Assembly: GCA_045629945.1 (NCBI GenBank)
Contig: JAZQSE010000027.1
Span: 124,001-188,000 of the forward strand
DNA from: UBA1765 sp045629945
GTDB taxonomy: Bacteria; Fibrobacterota; Fibrobacteria; Fibrobacterales; Fibrobacteraceae
DNA length: 64,000 nucleotides
Direction: 5' to 3'
In this document: piece after piece, positions 41,557 through 50,444 of the stretch
How the letters are laid out: every line of letters begins with the position of its first letter
Position numbering within the stretch: the stretch's first letter is position 1
Made by a program: the position numbers and the translations under genes
The notes under the pieces: generated by a model
Database searches by the model: none
What the model was told of the DNA's origin: nothing
What the model saw: the letters and a program-made list of their open reading frames with translations, nothing else

Positions 41557-42384
41557 ATGCAGTTGTGTATTGGAAGAGTTCCCTTTTTAGTCTGTGCTCC
41601 CTATTTTCATCGATTTTTTGCTTTTAAAGCCTTAGAATCGAGATATTTTTTTCATGATGATGTACCAAGTGTCTTAAATCGGCTTCTTGTAGAAGGAAAA
41701 ATACACTTGGCGCCGGCATCTTCTTTTAATTATGCGTTGCATCCAGAAAAGTTTGTGCTTTATTCAGAGCTTTGTACCTCTTCGCGTTTAGAAGTTCAAT
41801 CCGTTCGCTTGTATTCTTCTTTCCCTATCGAAGAACTTGATAAAAAAAATGTGCATTTAACTCCTAAAAGTGCAACCTCAATTTCTTTACTGAAAGTTTT
41901 ATTTGCACTTCGGTTTAAAATTGAACCGCACTATGTAGATAAACGACCATTTGATGAAAAAGAAGATGTAGCGCGTTTACTTATAGGTGATGAAGCTTTA
42001 TTCCAGAATAAAAAAGATACGTTTCCTTATGTTTATGATTTGGCTACACTTTGGCAAGACTGGCAAGGTATGCCGTTTGTTTTTGGTGCTTGGAGTATTC
42101 ATCAAAGTGCTTTGGAAAAAGATTTGCATAATGAACTTTGTGATTTCTTATCAGAAGTTAATTTGTCTGTGAATGAGTTTAGAAATGATTCAGAAAAAGC
42201 ATTAAAACTTTGGAAATCTCACTACCCAGTAGAACTTGCCTCAGATGATTTGCAGAAATATTTTAATGTTTTAGATTATACATTTACAGACGAGCGCAAA
42301 AAATCACTTTTACTTTTTTTTGAAAAATGCGCCGAAATAGGTTTGTTATCAAAAGTACCTGAAATGAAATATTGGCACCCGTAA
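41557..42384 (+). CDS. mqnA: Chorismate dehydratase MqnA, futalosine menaquinone pathway
   Basis: 275 residues of the periplasmic-binding-protein-like MqnA/MqnD fold. MqnA marks: IGRVPFLVCAPYF near the start, LAPASSFNYALHP (usual PV/AS..Y), TPKSATSISLLKVL, LLIGDEALF and YDLATLWQDWQGMPFVFGAW. MqnA removes water from chorismate to make 3-enolpyruvylbenzoate, the first step of the futalosine route to menaquinone. No other pathway gene is near. The protein is divergent at its N-terminus, but the LIGDEAL and DLATLW motifs are clear. Confidence 0.85.
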   Translation: MQLCIGRVPFLVCAPYFHRFFAFKALESRYFFHDDVPSVLNRLLVEGKIHLAPASSFNYALHPEKFVLYSELCTSSRLEVQSVRLYSSFPIEELDKKNVHLTPKSATSISLLKVLFALRFKIEPHYVDKRPFDEKEDVARLLIGDEALFQNKKDTFPYVYDLATLWQDWQGMPFVFGAWSIHQSALEKDLHNELCDFLSEVNLSVNEFRNDSEKALKLWKSHYPVELASDDLQKYFNVLDYTFTDERKKSLLLFFEKCAEIGLLSKVPEMKYWHP

Positions 42385-42498
42385 ATAACAATAAATTATT
42401 TTTGGATATAGGAAATTAAAGTAAAATAACATAAATTAAAGAATGATGGATTCATTTAATCCTTAAAGGGAATAACTTTTTTTCAGAGGTAATAGGAA

Positions 42499-43380
42499 AT
42501 GGAAAAAGGCAAAATATTACTTATAGATGATAATCCCTCTGTTTTACGTTTAAATGGGGAATTCTTAGAACGAGCAGGTTATGCTGTTGAAATGGTTTCT
42601 TCCGGAAAACAAGTTCTTGAATTTTTAGAAGAAAAAACTTTTGATTTAGTTTTGCTTGATGTCAATATGCCTGATATGGATGGATTTGAAGTTTGCAAAA
42701 AAATAAGAGAATCCTATTCATTAGAAGAATTACCTGTGATTTTTTTGACTTGTCGAGAAGATTTTGCAAATGTAGAAGCGGCTTTTGAAGCAGGTGCTTC
42801 AGATTATGTTAGCAAAATGACGCCTATAGAAATTTTATTGCAAAGAGTTAATGTTCATGTTCAATTAGTGCAAGCAATGAAAGAAATACGCATAATTTCT
42901 TTAACAGATGCATTAACGAAGTGTTATAATCGTCGCCATGCAGTATTAACTTTACGAGAATGGCTTGCTCGTGAATCTCGCTATGGAACGTCATTTGCGA
43001 TGGTTTATTTAGATATGAATGGATTGAAAAGAATCAATGATGGTCAGGGGCATTTGATAGGCGATGCTTTATTGTGTCGATTTGTTGAGGCTCTTAAATC
43101 GGTTCTACGCTCTTCAGATATGTTATTCCGTATGGGTGGAGATGAATTTATGGTTCTTTTGCCAGATACTGAAAAAGAAGGTGCCGTGGTCTGTGCCCAT
43201 AGAATGGAATGTGCGGCAAAAGCTATGTGTCCTGAATGTGGAGAATACCCATTTGCTTTTGGAACGGTTCACTCTTCAGAAAAATATTCATCGGCGGATT
43301 CTATGTTGCTTTCAGCTGACGAACGTATGTATCATTGTAAAGAACGGATGAAACGTTTAGGCGCGGCCAGTCGCGACTAG
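42499..43380 (+). CDS. Response regulator with GGDEF diguanylate cyclase domain
   Basis: 293 residues. Receiver domain residues 1-125: acidic LLIDDNP, phospho-acceptor Asp 54 in LLDVNMPDMDG, Thr in FLTCRED and Lys in DYVSKM. GGDEF domain residues 130-290: DALTKCYNRRH, active-site RMGGDEF (213-217) and inhibitory RSSD (204-207) five residues before, so feedback by c-di-GMP is likely. It should make c-di-GMP when phosphorylated; no kinase lies next to it. AGAGG-like site before the ATG. Its 3' end overlaps the converging eda gene by 24 bases. Confidence 0.95.
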   Translation: MEKGKILLIDDNPSVLRLNGEFLERAGYAVEMVSSGKQVLEFLEEKTFDLVLLDVNMPDMDGFEVCKKIRESYSLEELPVIFLTCREDFANVEAAFEAGASDYVSKMTPIEILLQRVNVHVQLVQAMKEIRIISLTDALTKCYNRRHAVLTLREWLARESRYGTSFAMVYLDMNGLKRINDGQGHLIGDALLCRFVEALKSVLRSSDMLFRMGGDEFMVLLPDTEKEGAVVCAHRMECAAKAMCPECGEYPFAFGTVHSSEKYSSADSMLLSADERMYHCKERMKRLGAASRD

Positions 43381-44010
43381 AAAATCTTTTAGATTTTTTC
43401 CGATTTCGTCCCATTCACCTGCATTCATAAGAGATGGTTTGAAAATACTACCGCCAAAGGCTAGCAGATTCGCTGAAGCATCAAGATATGTTTTTGCGTT
43501 TTCTGTATGCACGCCACCACAAGCAAGTAACGGAATGTCTCTAAATGGGCCTCTTAAACTTTTAATATAAGCGGGGCCGCCTAGAGCATCGACAGGGAAA
43601 ACTTTAACGCAAGTAGCACCTGCTCTGTAAGCAATTTCAATTTCTGTTGGGGTTAAAGCTCCTGGAATCATAGGTATTCCAAGAGAATTTCCTTTCTCGA
43701 TAATTTCTGGAATGGTTGTCGGAGAAACAATAAAACCGGCTCCGGCATCAAGAGCTAGGTTTAATTCTTCAAGAGTTCTGACAGTGCCTGCGCCAACAAC
43801 GAGTTCAGTTCCTTTTGAGGCTTCTTTAAGAGCTTTTAAGATTTCTATTGCGTTTTTTGTGTTCATTGTGACTTCTATCAAAGTAAGACCTTGTGCAACA
43901 GAAGTTCTAACGCATTCTTTTTCTTGTCCGAGAGGAATATCGCGTAAAATGCCTATGACTGGCATTTTTTCTACAGCTTTGTTAAAAAGGAGTTTGTTTT
44001 CGCTTTGCAT
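43357..44010 (-). CDS. eda: KDPG/KHG aldolase
   Basis: 217 residues. Aldolase family marks: MPVIGILRD, TLIEVTMNT (Glu), VVGAGTVRT, AGFIVSPTT, MIPGALTPTEI and the Schiff-base Lys in TCVKVFPVDALGG, then LACGGVH. It cleaves 2-keto-3-deoxy-6-phosphogluconate, or a related keto-acid phosphate, into pyruvate and an aldehyde. No dehydratase gene is next to it. Converges on and overlaps the GGDEF gene by 24 bases. Confidence 0.94.
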   Translation of the reverse strand: MQSENKLLFNKAVEKMPVIGILRDIPLGQEKECVRTSVAQGLTLIEVTMNTKNAIEILKALKEASKGTELVVGAGTVRTLEELNLALDAGAGFIVSPTTIPEIIEKGNSLGIPMIPGALTPTEIEIAYRAGATCVKVFPVDALGGPAYIKSLRGPFRDIPLLACGGVHTENAKTYLDASANLLAFGGSIFKPSLMNAGEWDEIGKNLKDFLVATGRA

Positions 44011-44126
44011 ATAACCTCTTTGAAAAAAAGCAAAATTCCTTTAAAAAAGCCCTTTTAAAGGAGCAAAATGAAATGTAGGAAAAAGAAAATGATTTATCTA
44101 GTGAATTTATATGTATCTTTCTTGTT

Positions 44127-44876
44127 ATGGAAAATAACGAAGAATTCTGCAAGCGTAATTTCACAGTCCGGTTTTCAGATTGCGATTACAATAGTCGTGT
44201 TAAGCTTTCGAGTTTGTTCCGTTTTATGGAAGAAAGTGCTGTTGCTGATGCTGAAGAAAATGGATATGGGTTAAGACAACTTATTCGGTCGGGGTATACG
44301 CTTGTGCTTTCTCGGCAAAAATTGCGTTTAACACACCAGCCTTTAGAAGGGGAACGTTTAAGTGTTGAAACCTGGACAAAATCTATAGATGGTAAAGTAG
44401 CGCTGAAAGATTTTTCTTTTAAAGATTCTCAAGGGAATGCTCTTGCCCAGGCGACAACTTCTTGGCTTTTGATTTCTTTAAAAACAGGTAAAGCCGTTGA
44501 TTTCTCAGAGTGCCCGTTCCCTATTTTTGTTTCTCCGAATCGCGAAGCCCTTACTGAAAAATTAGATTTGCTTTTGCCAGAATCTTCTGGCAGAGAAGTT
44601 TATACCCGGGTCGCTCGTTATAGTGATTTGGATTTAAATATGCATGTCAATCATTGTCGTTATGTAGAATGGTGTATGGATGTTTTTGATTTAGAAGAAT
44701 TGAAATCAAGACAACTCCGTTCTATACAAATGAATTATTTATCACAAATACCATTTGGCGAAGAAACCAAATTAATTCGTTTCGATAATTCAAGGAATCA
44801 CGCTTTGATTTGTGGTGTTTCTGCAACCAATCCAGATATTGTACGTTTTCAGGCTCGTATAGGTTTTTCTCAATAA
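44127..44876 (+). CDS. Acyl-ACP thioesterase
   Basis: 249 residues with two hot-dog halves as in bacterial acyl-ACP thioesterases (Pfam Acyl-ACP_TE). First half: FTVRFSDCDYNSRVKL and LFRFMEESAVADAEENG; LVLSRQKLRL. Second half: ARYSDLDLNMHVNHCRYVEW, the Asn-His region of the active site, then MNYLSQIPFGEE. It frees fatty acids from ACP at the end of synthesis. Single gene; converges on the MBL-fold gene with one base between stops. Confidence 0.92.
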   Translation: MENNEEFCKRNFTVRFSDCDYNSRVKLSSLFRFMEESAVADAEENGYGLRQLIRSGYTLVLSRQKLRLTHQPLEGERLSVETWTKSIDGKVALKDFSFKDSQGNALAQATTSWLLISLKTGKAVDFSECPFPIFVSPNREALTEKLDLLLPESSGREVYTRVARYSDLDLNMHVNHCRYVEWCMDVFDLEELKSRQLRSIQMNYLSQIPFGEETKLIRFDNSRNHALICGVSATNPDIVRFQARIGFSQ

Positions 44877-44877
44877 T

Positions 44878-45717
44878 TTATTGGCAACGCCATATTCCGA
44901 CATTAAATTCCCAAGTAAAACAAATAGAGCCAAGAGTATCAGTTCGGAAAATATTTTCCGCTTGCCCTATAGCGGCTTCTAGTTTTTTTAAAGTTTCTTT
45001 AGCAGGGTGACCATAAGGGTTCTTTTTGGCATTACTCACAACGGCAAATTGTATTTGGAGTGTTTCAAGAAATTTTAATGAAGATGAAGTTTCTGCGCCA
45101 TGATGCGGTACTTGAAAAAGAGATGCGTTTAAAGTAGGGTAGAATTCTAAAAGATTTTTTTCTTCTTCTTTTTCAATGTCGCCAGTAAGAAGCAGACTTT
45201 CATTTCCATTCTTTAAATGTAAAACAATGCTAGAAGCGTTTTCTGTCAATTGTTTGTCTCGAACAGGCCAAAGAGTATTTAGTGAAATTCCTTCAAATAG
45301 AATTTTTTCACCTTTGTGTAACGAACTATTTGGAATTTCTTTAATAGAAAGCAATTTTTGGATACTATCAAGTAGCCAATATTGTGAAGAATCCTTGTTC
45401 CAGAAAACATGTTTTATAAAAAAATCAGCGCTATCCTGGGCTATTTCTAAAAAACCTCCTGCGTGGTCTCTGTGTAAATGGCTCAAGACAATCCATTCTA
45501 AGGTGTCGACATTAAAAGACTTTAAAATCCGTTCAAAATGAATAGAGTCAGGCCCTGTATCGTACAAGGCAAATTTCCCATTGGATTCGAAAAGTACTGA
45601 AAGACCTTGTCCGACATCAAGAAAATGGATGTTCCAGGTATCTCCAGAAGAATCTTCCGGGGCTAATGTGCAGGCAAGCAGAGAGGCGCAAAAAAGGAAA
45701 ATAATAATAGTTTTCAT
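44878..45717 (-). CDS. ComEC/Rec2-like metallo-beta-lactamase fold lipoprotein
   Basis: About 279 residues from ATG 45717 (start chosen because MKTIIIFLFCASLLAC is a lipoprotein signal). The MBL domain has IHFLDVGQGLSVLF, LYDTGPDS, and the metal motif LSHLHRDHAGGFLEI (HxHxDH), then LLTGDIEKEEE and VPHHGAETSS. This is the layout of the hydrolase domain of ComEC and its stand-alone relatives. As a lipoprotein it would sit outside the inner membrane; it may be a phosphodiesterase or nuclease. No DNA-uptake genes are near. Confidence 0.88.
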   Translation of the reverse strand: MKTIIIFLFCASLLACTLAPEDSSGDTWNIHFLDVGQGLSVLFESNGKFALYDTGPDSIHFERILKSFNVDTLEWIVLSHLHRDHAGGFLEIAQDSADFFIKHVFWNKDSSQYWLLDSIQKLLSIKEIPNSSLHKGEKILFEGISLNTLWPVRDKQLTENASSIVLHLKNGNESLLLTGDIEKEEEKNLLEFYPTLNASLFQVPHHGAETSSSLKFLETLQIQFAVVSNAKKNPYGHPAKETLKKLEAAIGQAENIFRTDTLGSICFTWEFNVGIWRCQ

Positions 45718-45825
45718 ACTTATATAAACGCTTTTCTCCCGGAAAAGTGAACAAAAAAAATGTGACAATAAAAAAAAGTTTGATTTTTTGCTAATTTTGC
45801 ATCAAGACAAATTGGAGAAATATCT

Positions 45826-46194
45826 ATGCAATTGCCTAAATACAAAAAGAAAAAACGCATTAAACTTAAGGTTTGTCAAGAACCAGGTTGTGGGCGTGAA
45901 TTCTGGGGTCATCCTATTGCAAAATACTGCGATGATCACCGCGATATTAAACAAAGGCAAAAGCAAAAGAAAGATGTCGATAATATTGAATCCAGAAATA
46001 TTATCATTCGTCATAATTATACAGAAGTGATGGAAGTGCCTTTCCGTTGCTGTTTGTCTGGTTGTAAGGAAGTTTTCTCTATTAAGTTGTATCCCAAACA
46101 GTTTGTTTACCCAAGATTCTGTTTAGAACACAGAAACGATTTTAAACGAGCTAATTTTATCCGAATTATGAGTAAAAAGGATTTAGAAGATTAA
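45826..46194 (+). CDS. Small zinc-binding-type protein of unknown function
   Basis: 122 residues with two Cys/His sets: KVCQEPGCGREFWGHPIAKYC then DDH, and RCCLSGCKEVF then RFCLEHR. The spacing CxxxxC...C-x2-H looks like two treble-clef or ribbon zinc sites. The N-terminus is very basic (KYKKKKRIKLK), so nucleic acid binding is likely. GGAGA lies eight bases before ATG 45826. Not matched to a known family. Upstream of tRNA-His. Confidence 0.75.
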   Translation: MQLPKYKKKKRIKLKVCQEPGCGREFWGHPIAKYCDDHRDIKQRQKQKKDVDNIESRNIIIRHNYTEVMEVPFRCCLSGCKEVFSIKLYPKQFVYPRFCLEHRNDFKRANFIRIMSKKDLED

Positions 46195-46258
46195 TCCTTT
46201 TTACAAAATCCCCTTGAAAAAGCGATTGATTTTTATATATTTGAGTCGCTATTCCTAT

Positions 46259-46333
46259 GGTGGGTGTAGTTCAATTGGTTAGAGCACCAGATTGTGATTC
46301 TGGTTGTTGTCGGTTCGAGTCCGGTCACCCACC
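46259..46333 (+). tRNA. tRNA-His (anticodon GTG)
   Basis: Cloverleaf with acceptor arms GTGGGTG (46260-46266) and CACCCAC (46326-46332), a D arm, anticodon stem CCAGA / TCTGG with loop TTGTGAT (anticodon GTG), and T loop TTCGAGT. An extra G at 46259 faces C at 46333, the G-1:C73 identity pair of tRNA-His. CCA is not encoded. Confidence 0.97.
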
Positions 46334-46339
46334 CGAAAA

Positions 46340-46367
46340 AAAAGACCCAAGCAATTGGGTCTTTTTT
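46340..46367. terminator. Terminator after tRNA-His
   Basis: Stem AAAAGACCCAA / TTGGGTCTTTT with GCAA loop and T run; symmetric, so it also serves the converging sigma factor gene. Confidence 0.9.
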
Positions 46368-46385
46368 AATATTAAAAGCATTTTC

Positions 46386-47198
46386 TTACTTATAAATAGA
46401 AGAAAGGTAAGCGTCTTTTTTCTCTTGTAAGTATTCTTTGCTGTTGTACTTGCGAATGCGGCGGAGAGCCTGGTCTCTCAATTGGCGGACGCGTTCATGA
46501 GAAATATTCATAGATTCGCCGACTTCGCGCAAGGTTTGAGGGGCTTCTTGGTTAATGCCGAAAATACCTGTGATAACTTTTGCTTCTCGTTCTGGCAATT
46601 GTTCCATAAGTTCGCGAGCAAGATTTTCAACGCTTTGGATTTCAGAATCTGCTTCTGGAGTAGAAACAGAATGGTCTGCTAAAACTTCGGCATAAGTTGC
46701 TTTTGAATCGGCTTTGAGTGGGCTATCGAAAGAAACGCCGCGTTGGCCGATTTGAATCAATTCACGGACTTTTTCATCAATTTCTTTACCGCGGGATTGT
46801 TCGTGAAGAGCTTTACGAACGAGTAAGTGTTGGTTTGCTGGCAAACGAATTAAGTTACCTTGTTCGTTAATGGCTCTTGTGATGTAAGCTTTGATCCACC
46901 ATACGCCGTAACTAATGAATTTGAGACCGCGAGTGTGTTCAAATGATTCAATAGCACGAACAAGACCCATAGCACCTTCGCTGACAAGGTCTGGTAATGG
47001 AATGGGGCAGCCGCGGTATTGGATTGCTACTTTTAAAACAAAACGCATGTTTGCCTTAATGAGGCGGTGTCTTGCAACTTTATCGCCTTCTTTGGCGCGT
47101 TGGAAGAGAATCTGTTCTTCTTCTCTTGAAAGTGGGGCTGTTTGCCTAATATCTTCCAAATATCTTTTCAGCGTACTATCAGTTGAATCAATATGCAT
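46386..47198 (-). CDS. RNA polymerase sigma-70 factor, RpoD/RpoS-like without region 1.1
   Basis: 270 residues. Region 1.2 DSTLKRYLEDIRQTAPLS, region 2 with LIKANMRFVLKVA and DLVSEGAMGLVRAIESFEH, then FISYGVWWIKAYI (2.4), region 3, and region 4 with LREVGESMNISHERVRQL and helix-turn-helix end. The short form without region 1.1 fits a group 2 sigma factor, or the compact main sigma factor seen in some phyla. Converges on tRNA-His with a shared terminator. Upstream 300 bases (47199-47499) are AT-rich with no gene seen. Confidence 0.94.
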   Translation of the reverse strand: MHIDSTDSTLKRYLEDIRQTAPLSREEEQILFQRAKEGDKVARHRLIKANMRFVLKVAIQYRGCPIPLPDLVSEGAMGLVRAIESFEHTRGLKFISYGVWWIKAYITRAINEQGNLIRLPANQHLLVRKALHEQSRGKEIDEKVRELIQIGQRGVSFDSPLKADSKATYAEVLADHSVSTPEADSEIQSVENLARELMEQLPEREAKVITGIFGINQEAPQTLREVGESMNISHERVRQLRDQALRRIRKYNSKEYLQEKKDAYLSSIYK

Positions 47199-47499
47199 AA
47201 TTTCCCTTAAATGAATCCTTCTTTTTGCGTACCTCTTTAATATCGTTTCTTTTTAAAGCAATAGTTATGCCAAATTGGTAAAATCTTTCTTTTTATGATT
47301 TTTTACATAATATTTTGCCGAGTTTAGTTTAAATTTATGCAGAAATGTATAAAAAAGAATACAAATTTGTATAAAAATTTAATCTTTCTTTGCTTTTTTG
47401 AAAATATCTGGAAAAAGGAAAAAAAGAATCTTTTTATCATGAATCTCATAAACGGCAAGAAATTCTTTTCTTGATTAGGTTTTAATATATTTGGAATCT

Positions 47500-48285
47500 A
47501 TGGCTATAAATGAACCAGATCAATCTGTTTGGAATCGTTTTTGGGATAAAAAAAACGATTTAAGTAAAGTTTATCCTTCATCTCCTTCTGTTGCCGAAAC
47601 TATTCGTTCGCATTTTAATTTAGAAGGAATGAAAATTTTAGAAGTTGGGGCTGGTACCGGTCGCGATAGTGCTTCTTTTGCTTCTCTTGGTGCAGAAGTT
47701 TATGTTTTGGATTTTGCTGAAAGCAGTTTGAAAATTGTGGATTCATTACGCAAGTCTGATGAAGTGGTGGCAAAGAATTTGCAATTAGTTCGTGGCGATG
47801 CGTTTAAATCACCATTTCCGGATGGAACTTTTGATTTGGTTTTTCACCAGGGGCTTGCAGAACATTTTTTAAAACCGCAATGCCTTTTGAAGGAAAACTT
47901 CAGAATTTTAAAACCAGGTGGGCATTGCTTGTGCGATGTTCCGCAGACGGTTCACCCTTATACCATTATGAAGCATATTCTTATAGCTTTTGATAAGTGG
48001 TTTGCCGGTTGGGAAACACAATTTACGATGCCAGCATTGAAGCGTTTAATGGCTGAATGCGGGTTTGAATGCGTTTATGCTTATGGAGATTGGATGCGTC
48101 CTAATCTTTATTACAGAGTATTACGTGAAATTTGCATGAAATTCAAAATAAATTTGCCAAAGTATCCTTTTGAAGGTTCGGCTTACCAGAAATGGAAAGA
48201 TGCTTTGCTAGATTCTTTGAGAGATAAACCACTTGCCCATTGGACGCAACTTTCAATAGGTGTACTTGGGCGTAAACCTCTTTAG
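47500..48285 (+). CDS. Class I SAM-dependent methyltransferase
   Basis: About 261 residues. SAM-binding motif I is ILEVGAGTGRDSASFA, motif II VYVLDFAESSL, then LQLVRGDAFKSPFPDGTFDL and NFRILKPGGHCLCDV. This is the ubiE/methyltransf-11 type. I start at ATG 47500 (GGA seven bases before); a TTG three codons earlier is possible. It heads a run of three genes with a GT4 and a flippase-like membrane protein spaced 3 bases and by overlap, so its likely target is a glycan or lipid intermediate. Confidence 0.9.
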   Translation: MAINEPDQSVWNRFWDKKNDLSKVYPSSPSVAETIRSHFNLEGMKILEVGAGTGRDSASFASLGAEVYVLDFAESSLKIVDSLRKSDEVVAKNLQLVRGDAFKSPFPDGTFDLVFHQGLAEHFLKPQCLLKENFRILKPGGHCLCDVPQTVHPYTIMKHILIAFDKWFAGWETQFTMPALKRLMAECGFECVYAYGDWMRPNLYYRVLREICMKFKINLPKYPFEGSAYQKWKDALLDSLRDKPLAHWTQLSIGVLGRKPL

Positions 48286-48288
48286 TCT

Positions 48289-49398
48289 ATGAAAATTCTC
48301 GTTTTGAATTATCGAGATAGAAAACACCCTGCGGCAGGTGGGGCCGAGCGTCATTTACACGCTATTTTTTCTCGTTTAGTTCAAAAAGGGCACCAGGTGG
48401 TTTTATTCACAACAACGTTTCCTGGAGCGCAAGAAAGAGAAATTGTTGATGGAATACAAGTTATTCGCCGTGGGGGTGATTTATTTTTCCAATGGACTGT
48501 TATTAAAGAGTTTAAAAGGCTAGATAAAGAATTTAACTTTGATGTGATTTTTGAAGATTTAAATAAGCTTCCACTTTTTACACCGCACTTAACTAAAAAG
48601 CCTCACTTGATACAAATGCACCATTTGTGGAAAAAATCCATTTTTGCAGAAGCGTTGTTTCCAGTTGCTTTTGGAGTGTGGTTGTTTGAGCGTTTGATAC
48701 CTTTAATTTATCGTAAGTCGCCTTTTGTTGTTGTTAGCCCAAGCACTAAAAAAGAATTGGCCTCAATAGGAATTGCAGAACAGAGAATTTCTCTTGTTTA
48801 TAATGGCGCGGATAGGCGAGATGTTTTACCTGTTTCAGAGAAGGGCAATTATTTTCTTTGGCTTTCAAGAGTGCATCGTTATAAAGGAATTTGGACGGCA
48901 TTAAAAGCTTTTCGACAATTTGCTGAAAAAAATCCTGGTGTACGTTTAAAAGTAGCTGGTGACGGGCCTTTACTTAAAAAACTTCCGCAGGTTTTGAAAA
49001 AGTGGGGGATTGCTCATTTAGTGGATTTAGAAGGTTTTGTTGTAAAAGAAAAAAAGCAAGAACTTTTACAAAATGCCATAGCGTTACTCCAGACAAGTGA
49101 AAAGGAAGGTTGGGGTTTAACAGTTATTGAAGCGGCGGAATGTTTTACAACGACAATTGCTTCAAGAGTTCCCGGGCTTATGGATAGCGTTAAAGACGGA
49201 GAAACAGGGATTTTATTTGACAATAGAGATGATAGTGCTTGTGCTAGAGCAATGGAATTGCTTTTTAAAGATATAGAATTACGAAAAAAACTTGAATTGG
49301 CTGCAAAAAAATATTCTCAAGAGTTTAGCTGGGATAAAGCAGCTATTGAAACAGAACACTTGCTTGAAAAAATTGTAAATTCTTCGGGAAGTTTATGA
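48289..49398 (+). CDS. GT4 family glycosyltransferase
   Basis: 369 residues, GT-B fold. N-terminal KHPAAGGAERHLHAIFSRL (Gly-rich loop), middle FVVVSPSTKKELASIG, donor domain NYFLWLSRVHRYKGI, LKVAGDGPLLKKL and the EKEGWGLTVIEAAECFTTT motif (Ex7E) of GT4 retaining transferases. It transfers a sugar, probably to a lipid or glycan on the inner side of the membrane. Last four bases overlap the next gene (ATGA). Middle of a methyltransferase-GT4-flippase run. Confidence 0.94.
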   Translation: MKILVLNYRDRKHPAAGGAERHLHAIFSRLVQKGHQVVLFTTTFPGAQEREIVDGIQVIRRGGDLFFQWTVIKEFKRLDKEFNFDVIFEDLNKLPLFTPHLTKKPHLIQMHHLWKKSIFAEALFPVAFGVWLFERLIPLIYRKSPFVVVSPSTKKELASIGIAEQRISLVYNGADRRDVLPVSEKGNYFLWLSRVHRYKGIWTALKAFRQFAEKNPGVRLKVAGDGPLLKKLPQVLKKWGIAHLVDLEGFVVKEKKQELLQNAIALLQTSEKEGWGLTVIEAAECFTTTIASRVPGLMDSVKDGETGILFDNRDDSACARAMELLFKDIELRKKLELAAKKYSQEFSWDKAAIETEHLLEKIVNSSGSL

Positions 49399-50375
49399 AG
49401 CGGTGTTTGATATTTTTTTTAAAAGTTATTGTAACTATAGCTCTTGCCTATATTGTTTTTCGCAATATAGCGAATACGCCTGGTTTTGATTCTAATGACT
49501 TAGAAAAAGTTCTTTCCCAGATAAAAGTTTGGCCGTTATTTGTTGCTTTACTTTGTTTGTTGGTGTCTAATTTAACAGGTTGCTTGCAATGGAAAACTTT
49601 GCTCAAAACGCAAGGTGTCCACTTGAGTTATTTTCATGTTTTGCGTCTTTATTTTGTTGGTTTGTTCTTTAACAATTTTATGCCAGGAAATGTGGGCGGA
49701 GATGTAAAAAAAGTTTATGACATTCGTGTGCAAGGTGGTGTTGATAGCGTTGGTGCTGGTTTAACGGCGACATTTTTTGACCGTTTATTTGGTTTTTTCT
49801 TTTTGACGTTACTTGCTCTTGGTGTTGGTTCCTTATTTTTTATTCATGATCCAGAGCAAAGAGCATTTATAATTCCGTCGCTTTGGGTGTTCCTTGGATT
49901 TTGTGTTTTGTTTGCTGCTATTTTTAGCCGTCGAATTGGCGAATCTTTGGCAAAATTACTTGCTCTGGTTTTGCCCGAAAATATTAACACCCGGATTCTT
50001 CGGATGCTTGAACGGTTTCGTTCATTTCGCATCTGGAATTTGTGGGGAAAACTCTTTGTTCTTTCTACCATTACGCAAGTATTACGTGTATTAGTGCATT
50101 ATTTTTGCGGAATAGCTTTAGGCTTGGATATTGCTGTTTCGTGGTATTTCTTTTATATTCCATTAGTCGCTTTAGTTTCTGCTTTACCTATTTCTATTGG
50201 GGGCTTTGGTCCAAGGGAATTGCTAGCTCAATCGCTTTTTGCAAAAGCTGGAGTTCCTGTTTTGGAATCGGTTATTGTGCAACTTTTGGCTTATTTAGCA
50301 GGCTTGGTTATTAGTTTATTTGGTGCTATTTTCTTTGTTTTGGATAATGGCAAAAAAATAAACGAAGCAAAATAA
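49395..50375 (+). CDS. Lysylphosphatidylglycerol synthase TM-type flippase-like membrane protein
   Basis: 326 residues with seven to eight membrane helices. The family (LPG_synthase_TM/UPF0104) marks are LRLYFVGLFFNNFMPGNVGGD (LPG.xGGD-like) after the second or third helix, VGAGLTATFFDRLFGFF, and LPISIGGFGPRELL near the end. Such proteins move lipid-linked groups across the membrane or act with a glycosyltransferase. ATGA overlap with the GT4 gene supports a joint role. Confidence 0.9.
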   Translation: MKRCLIFFLKVIVTIALAYIVFRNIANTPGFDSNDLEKVLSQIKVWPLFVALLCLLVSNLTGCLQWKTLLKTQGVHLSYFHVLRLYFVGLFFNNFMPGNVGGDVKKVYDIRVQGGVDSVGAGLTATFFDRLFGFFFLTLLALGVGSLFFIHDPEQRAFIIPSLWVFLGFCVLFAAIFSRRIGESLAKLLALVLPENINTRILRMLERFRSFRIWNLWGKLFVLSTITQVLRVLVHYFCGIALGLDIAVSWYFFYIPLVALVSALPISIGGFGPRELLAQSLFAKAGVPVLESVIVQLLAYLAGLVISLFGAIFFVLDNGKKINEAK

Positions 50376-50444
50376 TTTTTTAAAATAAAAAGATTCATTT
50401 TGGGGGAGTTGTGCGTTTATTACTTATAGAGATAAGGAGTAAAT